DNA of 64,000 nt, from assembly GCA_016126655.1 (NCBI GenBank), contig CP065955.1, positions 1-64,000 of the forward strand, given 5' to 3'. The position numbers and the translations under genes are program-made. This document shows, in pieces, positions 32,722-42,594 of this stretch (the first letter of the stretch is position 1; each line of letters opens with the position of its first letter). A model generated the notes under the pieces. It ran no database searches. It worked only from the letters and a program-made list of their open reading frames with translations, and was not told the DNA's origin. This stretch comes from Aerococcaceae bacterium zg-1292 (GTDB lineage: Bacteria > Bacillota > Bacilli > Lactobacillales > Aerococcaceae).

Positions 32722-33600
32722 ATGAAAACAGCAATAATTGTAGACAGCGTAGGATATTTATCTGCTGACCTACTTTCACATCCTGATATTTATACGGTTA
32801 ATTTGATGGTTAATTTTAATGATGGCACTGTGATGAATGATTCCAGTGATGAAGCAGAAGTTTTCGCGTTTTATAATCGCCTAGAAAAAGAAACTCAGTT
32901 ACCAACGACGTCACAACCCACAGTTGGTAGTTATTATTCATTATTAGATAAATTGGTTGAGAAAGGATATGATACCGTATTTTGTATCCATTTATCAGCT
33001 GCAATTAGTGGGACGTATCAATCGGCTGTGATGGTGACTAATGAGTATAAAGAAAAAATAACTGCGTATTGCATTGATTCAAAAGGTGCTGCCGTAGGGA
33101 TGGAAGCATTGGTTAAAGCGACACTTACCTTAATTGAGCTTGGTGATTCAGCAGATAGTATTGCTAAAAAATTAACATGGTTAGCTGAAAATATTCGTAT
33201 TTATTTTATGGTCGAAGATTTGTCGAACTTAGTAAAAGGTGGACGTCTTAGTGCAACAAGTGCTCTTTTAGGCAGTATGCTGCAAATAAGACCGATTCTT
33301 TCTTTTGATGAGCAAGGAAAGATTGTATTATTCGAGAAAATTCGTACCAATAAAAAAGTCTATAAACGCTGGTTTGAATTAGTTGCTCAAGCAAAAAGTC
33401 AATATCCTAAAGGGATTAATGTGGCTTTTTCACAAGCGGATGCGTTAAGTGATGTCCAAGAACTATCTCGAGCATTAAGAGCAGAGCAATCTGAGATTGA
33501 GATTTCGATTGCTACACTAGGACCAGTTGTGGGTGCTCATACGGGACGTAGAGCAAAAGGTTTAGGGATTATACCGAGTATTGAAAATTATCCTGCGTAA
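32722..33600 (+). CDS. DegV family fatty acid-binding protein (second copy)
   Basis: The 292-residue protein is a paralogue of the DegV at 31163. Both share the layout IVDS, FNDG or FADG, DEA, SGTYQ, the LVKGGRLSAT stretch near residue 170, and an FEKIRT segment. AGAGGAGG lies before ATG 32722, and a terminator follows at 33624. The two copies flank yigZ, as if one was duplicated locally. Different fatty-acid preferences are known for FakB paralogues elsewhere, and are only a possibility here. Confidence 0.88.
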   Translation: MKTAIIVDSVGYLSADLLSHPDIYTVNLMVNFNDGTVMNDSSDEAEVFAFYNRLEKETQLPTTSQPTVGSYYSLLDKLVEKGYDTVFCIHLSAAISGTYQSAVMVTNEYKEKITAYCIDSKGAAVGMEALVKATLTLIELGDSADSIAKKLTWLAENIRIYFMVEDLSNLVKGGRLSATSALLGSMLQIRPILSFDEQGKIVLFEKIRTNKKVYKRWFELVAQAKSQYPKGINVAFSQADALSDVQELSRALRAEQSEIEISIATLGPVVGAHTGRRAKGLGIIPSIENYPA

Positions 33601-33623
33601 TGGTCATTATTTATTGTTATTTT

Positions 33624-33665
33624 AGAAGACAGATTGAAGTATTGCGATTTCAGTCTGTCTTCTTT
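33624..33665 (+). terminator. Terminator after the tagO-degV-yigZ-degV group
   Basis: A 15-bp stem (33624-33638 with 33649-33663, one G-U) encloses a ten-base loop and is followed by a short T run. Confidence 0.8.
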
Positions 33666-33767
33666 AGGCATAATATTATGTGTTAGAGTAGAAATTTAAG
33701 CACGTATACGATATGATGGAAGCATGAAATGAGACACATACAAACAGTACGCCAAGGAGGAAAAAGT

Positions 33768-34802
33768 GTGATAACAGGTTTACAACTCGGGTTATATACA
33801 TTAGGTGATCATATAGCTGATCCGATTACTAAAAAACGTTATACTGCTACTGAACGTATCCATAATATTGTTGAAATGGCTACATTAGCAGAACAAGCAG
33901 GTTTTGATATCTTTCAAGTCGGTGAGTCTCATCAACCAATGTTCGTAAGCCAAGGGCATTTAGTCCTACTCGGTGCGATTGCTCAGGCAACCTCAACAAT
34001 TCGCTTGTCATCTGGAGCAACGATTATTGGTGTAGCCGATCCGGTTAGGGTTTATGAGGAGGCTGCTACTATCGATTTAATTTCGAATGGACGAATGGAA
34101 TTGTTGTGTGGTCGTTCAGCCCGCACAGGTATTTATGAAACCTTGGGTTATGATTTAAACGATTATGAAGCATTATTTGAAGAAAAATTCCAGTTATTAA
34201 AATTGATTAATCAACGAGAATTTGTGACCTGGTCAGGCGAATACCGTACACCGTTGAATAATGTACAAATTTTACCGCGGTCAATACAAGCAGAGGGGTT
34301 GCCGATTTGGCGTGCAGTAGGCGGTAGTTTAGCATCCGCAGAGCAAGCCGGACGTAATGGTGATGCGATTTGCGTAATGGATTACAGCTGGGAAATGGAG
34401 CGCTACCGTTCATTGATTCAACATTATCGCAATCATGCTATGAGTGAAGGCCATGAAGTTCAACAATTACCAGTAGCGATAGCGGGTTATTTATTTGCGC
34501 ACGAGTCAAACCAACAAGCAATTGATGCTTATTATCCGTATGTTAAAGCGGGTTCTATGCAAGTGAATAATCAAACTATCGACAAACAGGAGTTTCAACA
34601 AGCGGACCAATTGTCAACGCTCATTAATGTCGGCAGTCCATCTTTTATCGTAGAAAAAATGTTGAAGCAGTATGAAGAGTTAGGACATCAACGTTTTATC
34701 GGGCACATTGATTTTGGTGGGGTGTCGTTTGAATCAGTCAAGCGTACCTTAACACTATTAGGGGAACAAGTGGTACCTCAAATTAAAAAATATACTAAAT
34801 AG
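33768..34802 (+). CDS. LLM class flavin-dependent oxidoreductase
   Basis: This is a luciferase-like TIM-barrel protein of 344 residues that uses reduced flavin. The family elements visible are LGLYTLGDH, the FQVGESHQP segment, LSSGATIIGVADPVRVYEEAATIDLIS in the middle, and GRMELLCGRSA. The substrate cannot be told; related proteins are annotated only as monooxygenases. GTG 33768 follows AAGGAGG at 33754-33760; the frame opens 39 bases earlier. It stands alone between two terminators, so it is probably its own transcription unit. Confidence 0.85.
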   Translation: MITGLQLGLYTLGDHIADPITKKRYTATERIHNIVEMATLAEQAGFDIFQVGESHQPMFVSQGHLVLLGAIAQATSTIRLSSGATIIGVADPVRVYEEAATIDLISNGRMELLCGRSARTGIYETLGYDLNDYEALFEEKFQLLKLINQREFVTWSGEYRTPLNNVQILPRSIQAEGLPIWRAVGGSLASAEQAGRNGDAICVMDYSWEMERYRSLIQHYRNHAMSEGHEVQQLPVAIAGYLFAHESNQQAIDAYYPYVKAGSMQVNNQTIDKQEFQQADQLSTLINVGSPSFIVEKMLKQYEELGHQRFIGHIDFGGVSFESVKRTLTLLGEQVVPQIKKYTK

Positions 34803-34810
34803 GTAGTTAG

Positions 34811-34847
34811 AGTGGCAATTGATATCAAGCAATTGTCACTTTTTTTG
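34811..34847 (+). terminator. Terminator before comFA
   Basis: An 11-bp stem (34811-34821 with 34830-34840, one G-U) is followed by a long T run. It separates the oxidoreductase from the comF operon. Confidence 0.88.
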
Positions 34848-34872
34848 TGTATTTATTAGTAAGAGGTGAATA

Positions 34873-36270
34873 GTGGTGAATAGACAACAATTAGCAGGAC
34901 GGCAGATGACACTCAATGAATATGAACAATTGATAGGACAATTATCTGAAGCTGAGCATCAGTGGTTGAGTCAGCAACAACAAGTGGATGCAGTGATTCG
35001 TATAAAAGGAACCTTGCGCTGCCAGCGTTGTAATAATCAACAACATTTTGAGACAATTCATCCTTCGGTTCATTATTGTACACACTGTATTCAATTAGGG
35101 CGACTTACTACAAAAGACACTTTATACCGTTTTTCAAATACATTGATGCCGGAGCTAGAAATGTCTCAGTCTACCTATTTAAGCTGGCGGGGTACATTAT
35201 CAAACGAACAGCAAAGAGTTTCATCGATGTTAGTTGAACACGTAAGTGATGTTACTAAGGATGATATTGTTGTAGCAGTAACCGGTGCGGGCAAGACAGA
35301 GATGATTTTTGAAGTCATTAATCACGTCTTATTAAAAAAAGGCAGAGTAGCCGTTGCCTCCCCACGCGTAGATGTCTGTTTAGAGTTAGCGCCACGTTTG
35401 CAACAAGCTTTTAGTGAAGTTGATATGATTGCCCTTCACGGTAAGATGGATGAAGACTTTCGTTATACGCCGTTCGTTGTTTCAACGATTCATCAATTGT
35501 GGAAATTCTATCACGCTTTTGATTTAATTATTGTCGATGAAGTCGATGCTTTTCCACTCGCCAATGACGAGGGTTTACATTTTGCTGTTCAACAAGCCTT
35601 AAAGCCTAATGGTAAGAAAATATATTTAACAGCAACACCTGACCAATTTTTACAAAATAAGATTAAAGCGAAACAAGCGGAGGTTGCAATTTTACCTGCA
35701 CGTTTTCATGGGTATCCTTTACCAGAACCAAAATTTTGTTGGGTGGGTGACTGGAAAGAACAGATTCAACAGCATAAAAAAGGAAAATTATGGCAGTTTC
35801 TTAAAAAATTTTTGAATGTGGAAGGTGTTAAATTAGTATTTATGCCTTCTATTGAGATGGCTGATTTACTTTATCAATGGATACAAGAAGAAGGGATTGA
35901 CATTAAGTTAGCAGTAGTCCATTCGCAAGATGCACAGCGCATTGAAAAGGTCCAGCAGCTGCGTAACGGCGAGTTAGATGCGTTAATTACCACGACAATT
36001 TTAGAAAGAGGAGTCACCTTTAAAAATTGTCAAGTCGTCATTGTAGGCGCAGAAGATGCAAAATATTCGGATGCAGCACTCATTCAAATGAGCGGTCGTG
36101 TAGGAAGAAACCCACAATTTCCTACTGGAGTACTTGTTTACGCTCATTTTGGTATAAGTAGAAAAATGGTTTTAGCCCGTAGAAATATTCGTTCGATGAA
36201 CAAAGAAGCGAGAAAAAGAGGATTATTAGTGAATGAACCTACATTGTCTAAGATGCCAACAAATGTTTGA
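34873..36270 (+). CDS. comFA: DEAD-box competence helicase ComFA
   Basis: ComFA is the ATP-driven helicase/translocase that helps draw single-stranded DNA into naturally competent cells. The 465-residue protein has an N-terminal zinc finger (CQRC and CTHC, about residues 52-76), Walker A AVTGAGKTEM, the DEVD box and motif VI QMSGRVGRN. GTG 34873, after GAGGTG, or GTG 34876 is the start. It overlaps comFC by 38 bases. I found no recognisable ComX/SigH competence box in the short upstream region. Confidence 0.94.
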   Translation: MVNRQQLAGRQMTLNEYEQLIGQLSEAEHQWLSQQQQVDAVIRIKGTLRCQRCNNQQHFETIHPSVHYCTHCIQLGRLTTKDTLYRFSNTLMPELEMSQSTYLSWRGTLSNEQQRVSSMLVEHVSDVTKDDIVVAVTGAGKTEMIFEVINHVLLKKGRVAVASPRVDVCLELAPRLQQAFSEVDMIALHGKMDEDFRYTPFVVSTIHQLWKFYHAFDLIIVDEVDAFPLANDEGLHFAVQQALKPNGKKIYLTATPDQFLQNKIKAKQAEVAILPARFHGYPLPEPKFCWVGDWKEQIQQHKKGKLWQFLKKFLNVEGVKLVFMPSIEMADLLYQWIQEEGIDIKLAVVHSQDAQRIEKVQQLRNGELDALITTTILERGVTFKNCQVVIVGAEDAKYSDAALIQMSGRVGRNPQFPTGVLVYAHFGISRKMVLARRNIRSMNKEARKRGLLVNEPTLSKMPTNV

Positions 36271-36937
36271 ACCAACAATGAAATGGCATGATTTATGGTG
36301 TTTACAGCGCCTATACCCAGAAGTTATTTGCGAAAAATGTCAGCAACAATTCAGCCGTTGTGAGGTGAGCCAGCAACTTGTTTGTCAGTATTGTCAGCAT
36401 CCAATTGAACAAGGAAATGTGTGTACGGATTGTCAGCACTGGCTGACTATTTATGATGAATCATTTTTACAACAAGTTGCTATTTATTATTACAATGAAG
36501 CCTTTCAAGCATGGATTGTCGATTATAAGTATCATGGTGATACGCGTCAAGCGGCTGTGATGTTAGCAGTATTGAACGAATATTATCGTCGTTATCAAGC
36601 GTATCAATGGATTATTTTACCGAGCTCACCTAAGAGTTTAAAACAACGGGGTTTTATACCTGCTGAGTATTTATTACAACAAGCGAAAATACCTTATGAT
36701 GCGCCCTTAGTTTATGCAGGTGATGGTAAAAAGCAGGCCAAGAAAACAAAAATAGAGCGACTAGCTTTAACGCAACCATTTGCGCTTAAATCAGCAGCAA
36801 AATTAAGAGATAAAGTACTCATTTTTGATGATGTGTATACGACTGGAACGACCTTAATACGAGCCAAAGAAGTATTGTATCATCACGGAGTTAAAGTGTG
36901 TGTGAGTTTAACTTTGGCACGTGATTTATTAGAATAG
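36233..36937 (+). CDS. comFC: ComFC family phosphoribosyltransferase-like competence protein
   Basis: ComFC works with ComFA in DNA uptake. The 234-residue protein has an N-terminal zinc-binding region (CLRC, CEKC, CQYC, CTDC) and a PRT-fold domain ending with the PRPP-type loop VLIFDDVYTTGTTL. All expected cysteines and the loop are intact, as is comFA, so the late competence machinery seems functional at these two loci. The gene is read from within the end of comFA. Confidence 0.93.
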   Translation: MNLHCLRCQQMFEPTMKWHDLWCLQRLYPEVICEKCQQQFSRCEVSQQLVCQYCQHPIEQGNVCTDCQHWLTIYDESFLQQVAIYYYNEAFQAWIVDYKYHGDTRQAAVMLAVLNEYYRRYQAYQWIILPSSPKSLKQRGFIPAEYLLQQAKIPYDAPLVYAGDGKKQAKKTKIERLALTQPFALKSAAKLRDKVLIFDDVYTTGTTLIRAKEVLYHHGVKVCVSLTLARDLLE

Positions 36938-36961
36938 CAGAGAATTCTTTTTGCGTGAGTA

Positions 36962-37229
36962 TCAATAATTTATCTCGCAAAAAATTACCAATTATCTGAA
37001 TCTATCGGCGATGTTTCGTGGTCTAAGTGTGTAAGAATGTTGGAATATAAGTCTGAATATTACGAAAAACAAGTATCAACAATCACTTGTTGGCACCTAT
37101 CTTCTCAACTTTGTTTAGATTGTGGGTACTATTCGGGCAAGAAAGACTTATCTATTTAAATGGACTTGTGAAACCTGTGTTTGTTATCACGATAGAGATA
37201 TCAATATCCTAAATGAAGAGACTAGTCTA
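36962..37229 (+). pseudogene. Decayed tnpB (IS200/IS605-family OrfB) C-terminal remnant
   Basis: In one frame (36962-37156) the translation contains LAKNYQLSESIGDVSWSK, then MLEYKSEYYEK, then SSQLCLDCGYYSGKKDLSI before a stop at 37157. The next frame, read from about 37158, continues FKWTCETCVCYHDRDINILNE. Joined, these make the TnpB C-terminus: DVSW, the first CxxC (37112-37123), the second CxxC (37167-37178) and the RuvC-III motif DRDIN. The N-terminal two thirds are missing, there is a frameshift near 37155, and the AAKN usually seen after DRDIN is lost. It cannot be functional. Confidence 0.82.
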
Positions 37230-37244
37230 ACTTACCACGCAATG

Positions 37245-37312
37245 GAGCGCAGGAACTACAGGGACGAGTGTCATCACTGTTGGTTAGAAAGAAAATCAAC
37301 CAATCTGCGCTC
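37245..37312 (+). repeat. Hairpin-forming inverted repeat downstream of the tnpB remnant
   Basis: GAGCGCAG (37245-37252) pairs with CTGCGCTC (37305-37312), and TTGGTT (37280-37285) pairs with AACCAA (37298-37303) inside it. IS200/IS605 ends are subterminal hairpins rather than inverted termini, so this may be the relic right end of the decayed element. The rest of 37313-37400 shows nothing clear. Confidence 0.45.
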
Positions 37313-37399
37313 TATCCATGAATTTTATGACATTAGTCGGGAGAGGTTCAATGTTTTGAAAAGTGCTAGGGAAATATTTGCAAAAACAAAATGTTTCCG

Positions 37400-37428
37400 T
37401 TTTCAAAATGAAAAAAATGTGTTATAAT
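37400..37428 (+). promoter_or_regulatory. hpf promoter
   Basis: TTTTCA (37400-37405) and TATAAT (37423-37428) are separated by 17 bases. The leader is about 100 bases long. Confidence 0.6.
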
Positions 37429-37531
37429 AGACTCAAAGCATAGCAGATGCTTTTTATAATAGTTTATTTAGCTATATTTTATGTAGTAGGAATAGACTAA
37501 AAACAGAATATAAATGAAATGAGGGATTTGT

Positions 37532-38089
37532 ATGTTTACATATAATGTACGCGGAGAAAACATTGAAGTGACGAAAGCGATTCGTGATTATGCGGAGAAA
37601 AAAGTTGCTAAATTAGAACGTTTCTTCGATGATGTGCCCGAAGCAACCGCTTATGTAAATTTAAAAGTTTATCCAGATAAAACAGCGAAAGCAGAAGTTA
37701 CGATTCCATTATCTTTCCTAGTATTACGTGCTGAAGAAACAACGTCTGATTTATATGCAAGTATCGATTTAGTTGTCGATAAATTGGAACGTCAAGTTAG
37801 AAAATATAAAACAAAAATTCACCGTAAATCAAGAGAACGTGGCTTTGAAGGATTCGATCCATCATTTACAGCTGAAGAAACACCAGTTGAAGCAAAAGAG
37901 TCTGAATTAGAAATTGTTCGTTCAAAACGTGTTAACTTAAAACCAATGGATAGCGAAGAAGCCGTATTACAAATGAACATGTTAGGTCATGACTTCTTTA
38001 TTTATACTGATTCAGAAACAGACGATATTAATATTGTTTACCGTCGTCGTGATGGACGTTATGGTTTAATTGAAACAGGTTCTTTATAA
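37532..38089 (+). CDS. hpf: Ribosome hibernation-promoting factor, long form
   Basis: Long HPF pairs 70S ribosomes into inactive 100S dimers in stationary phase. The 185-residue protein has the S30AE domain ([23 protein letters not shown] at the N-terminus, residues 1-100) and a C-terminal dimerisation domain starting near residue 128 ([21 protein letters not shown]). GAGGG precedes ATG 37532. It has its own promoter and terminator and precedes secA, as in B. subtilis. Confidence 0.95.
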   Translation: MFTYNVRGENIEVTKAIRDYAEKKVAKLERFFDDVPEATAYVNLKVYPDKTAKAEVTIPLSFLVLRAEETTSDLYASIDLVVDKLERQVRKYKTKIHRKSRERGFEGFDPSFTAEETPVEAKESELEIVRSKRVNLKPMDSEEAVLQMNMLGHDFFIYTDSETDDINIVYRRRDGRYGLIETGSL

Positions 38090-38105
38090 GATAAATAATA
38101 TTGAG

Positions 38106-38132
38106 AGCACAGACATTGTTCTGTGCTTTTTT
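38106..38132 (+). terminator. Terminator after hpf
   Basis: An 8-bp stem, AGCACAGA/TCTGTGCT (38106-38113 with 38120-38127), is followed by six T residues. Confidence 0.88.
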
Positions 38133-38266
38133 AGGTCGGATTCTGTTAGAGTGACAGCAATCGTAGCTCGGTCAGTTTAGTGATTTAGGTTAAATATTGT
38201 AAACTAGGTGCATGGCTAGCGTGAATATTATATAATGTTGTAGGTGTATGGGAGGAGGGATGTAAC

Positions 38267-38518
38267 ATGAATCAAACACTGAAAAAAATGTTAATCTTTC
38301 TAATGGGATTGGCGATAGGTGGTGTCTTGATGACACGGATGCGCATGTTGTATTTCATTGGGTGTATTTTAATTTATATTATTTCAATGGGGAATAATCG
38401 TATTTCTTTGCAAAACATCGGTAAAAATCAACAAAATACAATAGCTAATCAGCAATGGCTATGGGGCATGATAGGATATATTATCGCAGGTTTCGTCATG
38501 TTTTTTATCCAAAAATAA
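38267..38518 (+). CDS. Small membrane protein of unknown function
   Basis: The 83-residue product has three hydrophobic stretches (about 8-22, 28-41 and 65-81) separated by short polar loops. I do not recognise a family. A strong GGAGGAGGG lies about eight bases before ATG, and a TATAAT lies at 38231-38236, so it is probably expressed. It lies between hpf and secA; a function in secretion is not implied by any motif. Confidence 0.65.
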   Translation: MNQTLKKMLIFLMGLAIGGVLMTRMRMLYFIGCILIYIISMGNNRISLQNIGKNQQNTIANQQWLWGMIGYIIAGFVMFFIQK

Positions 38519-38679
38519 GCACAAATGATGTGTAAATTCGTGCATCCAAATGGTTCAATATGTATCAATACAGTGAAATTATCGTATTCAATTGAGTGAT
38601 TGATAATAACAATGCGCAGCCGATATAAATAATTGATAGTAATAAATCGCGGCAGTCGAAATAATTCGCAAAAAAATAA

Positions 38680-38708
38680 TGTTCAATAAGAAAAAATAAT
38701 GGTACAAT
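38680..38708 (+). promoter_or_regulatory. secA promoter, extended -10
   Basis: TGG plus TACAAT (38703-38708) forms an extended -10; TGTTCA 17 bases upstream is a weak -35. The remainder of 38519-38679 shows nothing distinctive. Confidence 0.55.
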
Positions 38709-38779
38709 ATGAGAGTGAGTATGCATTTTTATGAGAAATTTTAAAAATATGAACGTATAAATAAAGGAGTCAATCATTA

Positions 38780-41215
38780 ATGGCAAATATGCTTAAAAAT
38801 TTATTTGAGAATGATAAAGCTGAATTAAAGCGAACAGGAAAAATTGCAGACAAGGTAATGGAGTTAGAACATCGTTATAAATCGATGTCGGATGAAGAAT
38901 TACGTAGTCAAACGAATATTTTCCGTGAGCGTTTAGCTAAAGGAGAAACATTAGATGATATTACAGTCGAAGCGTTTGCGGTAACACGGGAAGCAGCGCG
39001 TCGTGTTTTAGGTTTATTCCCATATAAAGTACAAATTCAAGGTGGATTAGTGATTCACAATGGTGATATCGCTGAGATGCGTACAGGGGAAGGTAAAACA
39101 CTAACTGAAACCATGCCAGTGTACTTGAATGCTCTAACAGGTAAAGGGGTACACGTTGTAACGGTTAACGATTACTTAGCCACACGTGACTCGAAAGAAA
39201 TGGGTGAAGTCTACCGTTTCTTAGGCTTAACAGTTGGGTTGAACTTAAACAGTATGTCTTCTGCTGAAAAACGAGAAGCGTATAATTGTGATATTACGTA
39301 TTCAACGAATAACGAATTAGGATTTGATTATTTACGTGATAACATGGTTGTATATAAACACCAAATGGTACAACGACCACTACATTTTGCGGTAGTTGAT
39401 GAGGTAGACTCTATCTTAATCGATGAGGCACGTACACCGCTTATTATTTCAGGACAAGCAGGTAAATCAACGGCTTTATATACACGTGCTGATTATTTTG
39501 CTAAAGGATTAAAAGAAGAGGAAGATTACACAATTGATATTACCTCTAAAACAATTTCTTTAACGGATACGGGTGTTGATAAAGCAGAACGCGTATTCCG
39601 TTTACCGAACCTTTATGATGTGAATAATACCGCCTTAGTGCATCATATTGACCAAGCGCTACGTGCAAATTATATTATGATTCATGATATTGACTATGTG
39701 GTCGATGAAGGAAAAGTTAAAATTGTCGATCCATTTACAGGTCGCATTATGGAAGGACGTCGTTATTCCGATGGTTTACACCAAGCGATTGAAGCAAAAG
39801 AAGGCGTTGAAATCGAAAACGAATCAAAAACAATGGCGACGATTACTTTCCAAAACTATTTCCGTATGTATGAGAAATTATCTGGTATGACGGGGACAGC
39901 TAAGACAGAAGAAGAAGAATTCCGTGAAATTTACAATATGAACGTTACGTCAATTCCAACGAACCGCCCTGTTCAACGTCTTGATGCACCAGATTTATTG
40001 TACCCTAACTTAAAAACGAAATTCCGTGCGGTGGTAAAAGATATTCAAGAGCGTCACGCAAAAGGTCAACCCATCTTAGTGGGGACAGTTGCCGTTGAAA
40101 CGAGTGAATATTTATCAAAATTATTAACTCAAGCAGGTATTCCACACGAAGTATTGAATGCGAAAAACCACTTTAAAGAAGCCGAAATTGTTATGCAAGC
40201 CGGTCAACGTGGTGCCGTAACGATTGCGACTAACATGGCTGGTCGTGGTACGGACATTAAATTAGGTAGCGGGGTTAAAGAATTAGGTGGTCTATGTGTT
40301 ATTGGTACAGAACGTCATGAATCGCGTCGTATTGATAACCAGTTACGTGGACGTTCAGGTCGTCAAGGGGACCCAGGTGCATCACAATTCTACTTATCAT
40401 TAGAGGATGACTTAATGCGTCGTTTCGGTTCAGATCGTATTCAAGCGTTATGGCAACGATTAAATATGACTGATGATGACGGTGAAGATGTGTCTATTCA
40501 AAGTCGTATGTTATCAAAACAAGTAGAATCTGCACAACGTCGGGTTGAAGGTAACAACTATGATACACGTAAGAATGTCTTAGAGTATGACGAAGTCATG
40601 CGTGAACAACGTGAAGTCATTTATGGACAACGTCTACAAGTGATTCAAACAGAAGAGAGTTTGACACCATATATTAAAGCGATGATGAAACGTACGATTG
40701 AATCACAAGTCAATTATGCTACCGAAGGCGATAAAAAAACATGGAATTTAGAAGGATTGGTTGAATTTGCACACAATGCATTGTTCCATCCAGATGAAAT
40801 TTCAGTATCAGATTTACAAGGTAAATCAGCGAAAGAATTAGTGGATTACCTATACAATAAAGCTGTTGCTGATTATGATGAAAAGTTAGAATCATTAGCT
40901 TCGCCTGAACAAATTACAGAATTTGAAAAAGTAATCACATTAAAAGTAGTTGACAGCAAATGGACAGATCATATTGATATGATGGATAACTTACGTCAAA
41001 GTGTGGGACTACGTGCTTACGCGCAAACGAATCCATTGACAGAATATCAAACGGAAGGGTATGAACGATTCCAAGATATGATTTCAGCAATCGAATTAGA
41101 CATCACCCGCTTCGTGATGAAAGCTCAAGTACGTCAAAACGTTGAGCGTGAACAGGTGAATAATCCAGCTGCACGTCCAGCGCCATCTCCTGCACCAGCA
41201 GATGCGATTAGATAA
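38780..41215 (+). CDS. secA: Preprotein translocase ATPase SecA
   Basis: SecA drives secretory proteins through SecYEG. The 811-residue protein has Walker [10 protein letters not shown] near residue 100, [15 protein letters not shown] near 208, and the second motor-domain motifs including [10 protein letters not shown] and [11 protein letters not shown]. It ends in a Pro/Ala tail ([16 protein letters not shown]). The usual C-terminal CxCGSGKKYKxCCG-type zinc motif is absent, as is known in some lactic acid bacteria. AAAGGAG precedes ATG 38780. secE lies 18 kb downstream. Confidence 0.96.
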   Translation: MANMLKNLFENDKAELKRTGKIADKVMELEHRYKSMSDEELRSQTNIFRERLAKGETLDDITVEAFAVTREAARRVLGLFPYKVQIQGGLVIHNGDIAEMRTGEGKTLTETMPVYLNALTGKGVHVVTVNDYLATRDSKEMGEVYRFLGLTVGLNLNSMSSAEKREAYNCDITYSTNNELGFDYLRDNMVVYKHQMVQRPLHFAVVDEVDSILIDEARTPLIISGQAGKSTALYTRADYFAKGLKEEEDYTIDITSKTISLTDTGVDKAERVFRLPNLYDVNNTALVHHIDQALRANYIMIHDIDYVVDEGKVKIVDPFTGRIMEGRRYSDGLHQAIEAKEGVEIENESKTMATITFQNYFRMYEKLSGMTGTAKTEEEEFREIYNMNVTSIPTNRPVQRLDAPDLLYPNLKTKFRAVVKDIQERHAKGQPILVGTVAVETSEYLSKLLTQAGIPHEVLNAKNHFKEAEIVMQAGQRGAVTIATNMAGRGTDIKLGSGVKELGGLCVIGTERHESRRIDNQLRGRSGRQGDPGASQFYLSLEDDLMRRFGSDRIQALWQRLNMTDDDGEDVSIQSRMLSKQVESAQRRVEGNNYDTRKNVLEYDEVMREQREVIYGQRLQVIQTEESLTPYIKAMMKRTIESQVNYATEGDKKTWNLEGLVEFAHNALFHPDEISVSDLQGKSAKELVDYLYNKAVADYDEKLESLASPEQITEFEKVITLKVVDSKWTDHIDMMDNLRQSVGLRAYAQTNPLTEYQTEGYERFQDMISAIELDITRFVMKAQVRQNVEREQVNNPAARPAPSPAPADAIR

Positions 41216-41389
41216 TAAAAAATAAGAATACGCTTGTGTCGTGATATGAGTGTATTGAATTAATCGGACATAATGTTCTAATGCATGAATTCAACAGATG
41301 CCGTCGAAAGGATGAATATACCTTTAAGCGATTTGTCGTTGAGCTAATGGATTGAGAACCTTATGTCTGTTTTTTAGAAAGAGGATATT

Positions 41390-42494
41390 ATGGAATTATA
41401 TGAGATTAAACAATTTATAAGTGATACGCAACAAACTATTCACAGTTTTAGGGGGTCTCTTTGACTTTGATGCCATAGAAGCTGATATCGCTGATTATGA
41501 ACATCAGATGTCAGCTCCAACGTTTTGGGATGATAACGAAAAAGCGCAAAAAGTGATTGCAAAATTAAATAGTGCGAAAGAAACGTACCAAACGATTCAT
41601 CAAATGGAGGAACAGCTAGAAGAGATTGAAATGGCAGTTGAACTTTACGATGAGTCCAAAGAGCCGTCATTGATTGAAGAAGCAGTTACCTTAATTACTA
41701 CTTTAAAAGATAAGACGACGCAATTTCAAATGCGGCTATTGCTATCAGAGCCGCATGATGCCAATGATGCATTACTTGAGATTCATCCAGGTGCTGGTGG
41801 AACAGAATCACAGGATTGGGGCAGTATGTTGCTGAGAATGTATCAACGCTGGGCAGACAAAAAAGGATTTGCGATTGAAGTCGTCGATTATCAAGATGGT
41901 GATGAAGCGGGAATTAAAAGTGTAACGTTAGAGATAAAAGGGCATAATGCCTATGGCTATTTAAAATCTGAAAAAGGCGTTCATCGACTTGTTCGCATTT
42001 CGCCATTTGACTCTAATAGTCGGCGCCATACTTCCTTTGCATCTGTTGAAGTAACCCCATTATTGGATGATACGATTGATATCGATATTAATCCAGATGA
42101 TTTACGTATCGATACGTACCGTGCCAGTGGAGCCGGTGGTCAGCATATCAATAAAACTAGCTCAGCTGTGCGAATTACCCATATCCCTACGGGTATTGTG
42201 ACGCAAAGTCAGTCCCAACGTTCACAATTTCAAAACCGTGATTTAGCGATGAATTTATTGAAAGCGAAACTATATCAGTTAGAACAAGAAAAACAAGCAC
42301 AGGCATTAGCTGAAATCAAAGGAGAACAGCGAGAGATAGCTTGGGGTTCTCAAATCCGCTCGTATGTCTTCCATCCATATTCGATGATAAAAGACCATCG
42401 CACAAGTTTTGAAGTAGGCAATACTCAAGCAGTAATAGATGGAGATATTGATCAATTTATTGATGCGTATCTAAAATGGCGTTTACAAGACTAA
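41390..42494 (+). CDS. prfB: Peptide chain release factor 2 with programmed +1 frameshift
   Basis: RF2 ends translation at UGA and UAA. The first 24 codons run from ATG 41390 to CTT 41459-41461 and meet TGA at 41462. Skipping T41462 continues GAC TTT GAT, giving 367 residues in all. The site AGG GGG TCT CTT TGA C has the internal Shine-Dalgarno, slippery CTT and poor-context TGA of the classic RF2 autoregulatory frameshift. The GGQ motif ([17 protein letters not shown]) and the tripeptide SPF are present. The reading frame therefore joins 41390-41461 to 41463-42494. Confidence 0.97.
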
Positions 42495-42594
42495 TTGACA
42501 TTAAACTGCAACTGGATTGAGATTCCTTATTAACTAATGCGTGTTAAACTAGTAAAACTAGGATGAGTAGAGGCATAAAATCAAGGAGAATAAG

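Noticed and set aside
37122-37427. A 101-codon frame with CxxC motifs that could be read as a small zinc protein
   Set aside because: Its first third is the out-of-frame tail of a decayed TnpB (CETC, then DRDIN). It has no ribosome site and its remainder covers the hairpin region.
41421-42494. prfB as a simple gene starting near 41421, or as a frameshifted pseudogene
   Set aside because: The region upstream encodes the normal RF2 N-terminus in the other frame and the junction is the standard programmed frameshift.
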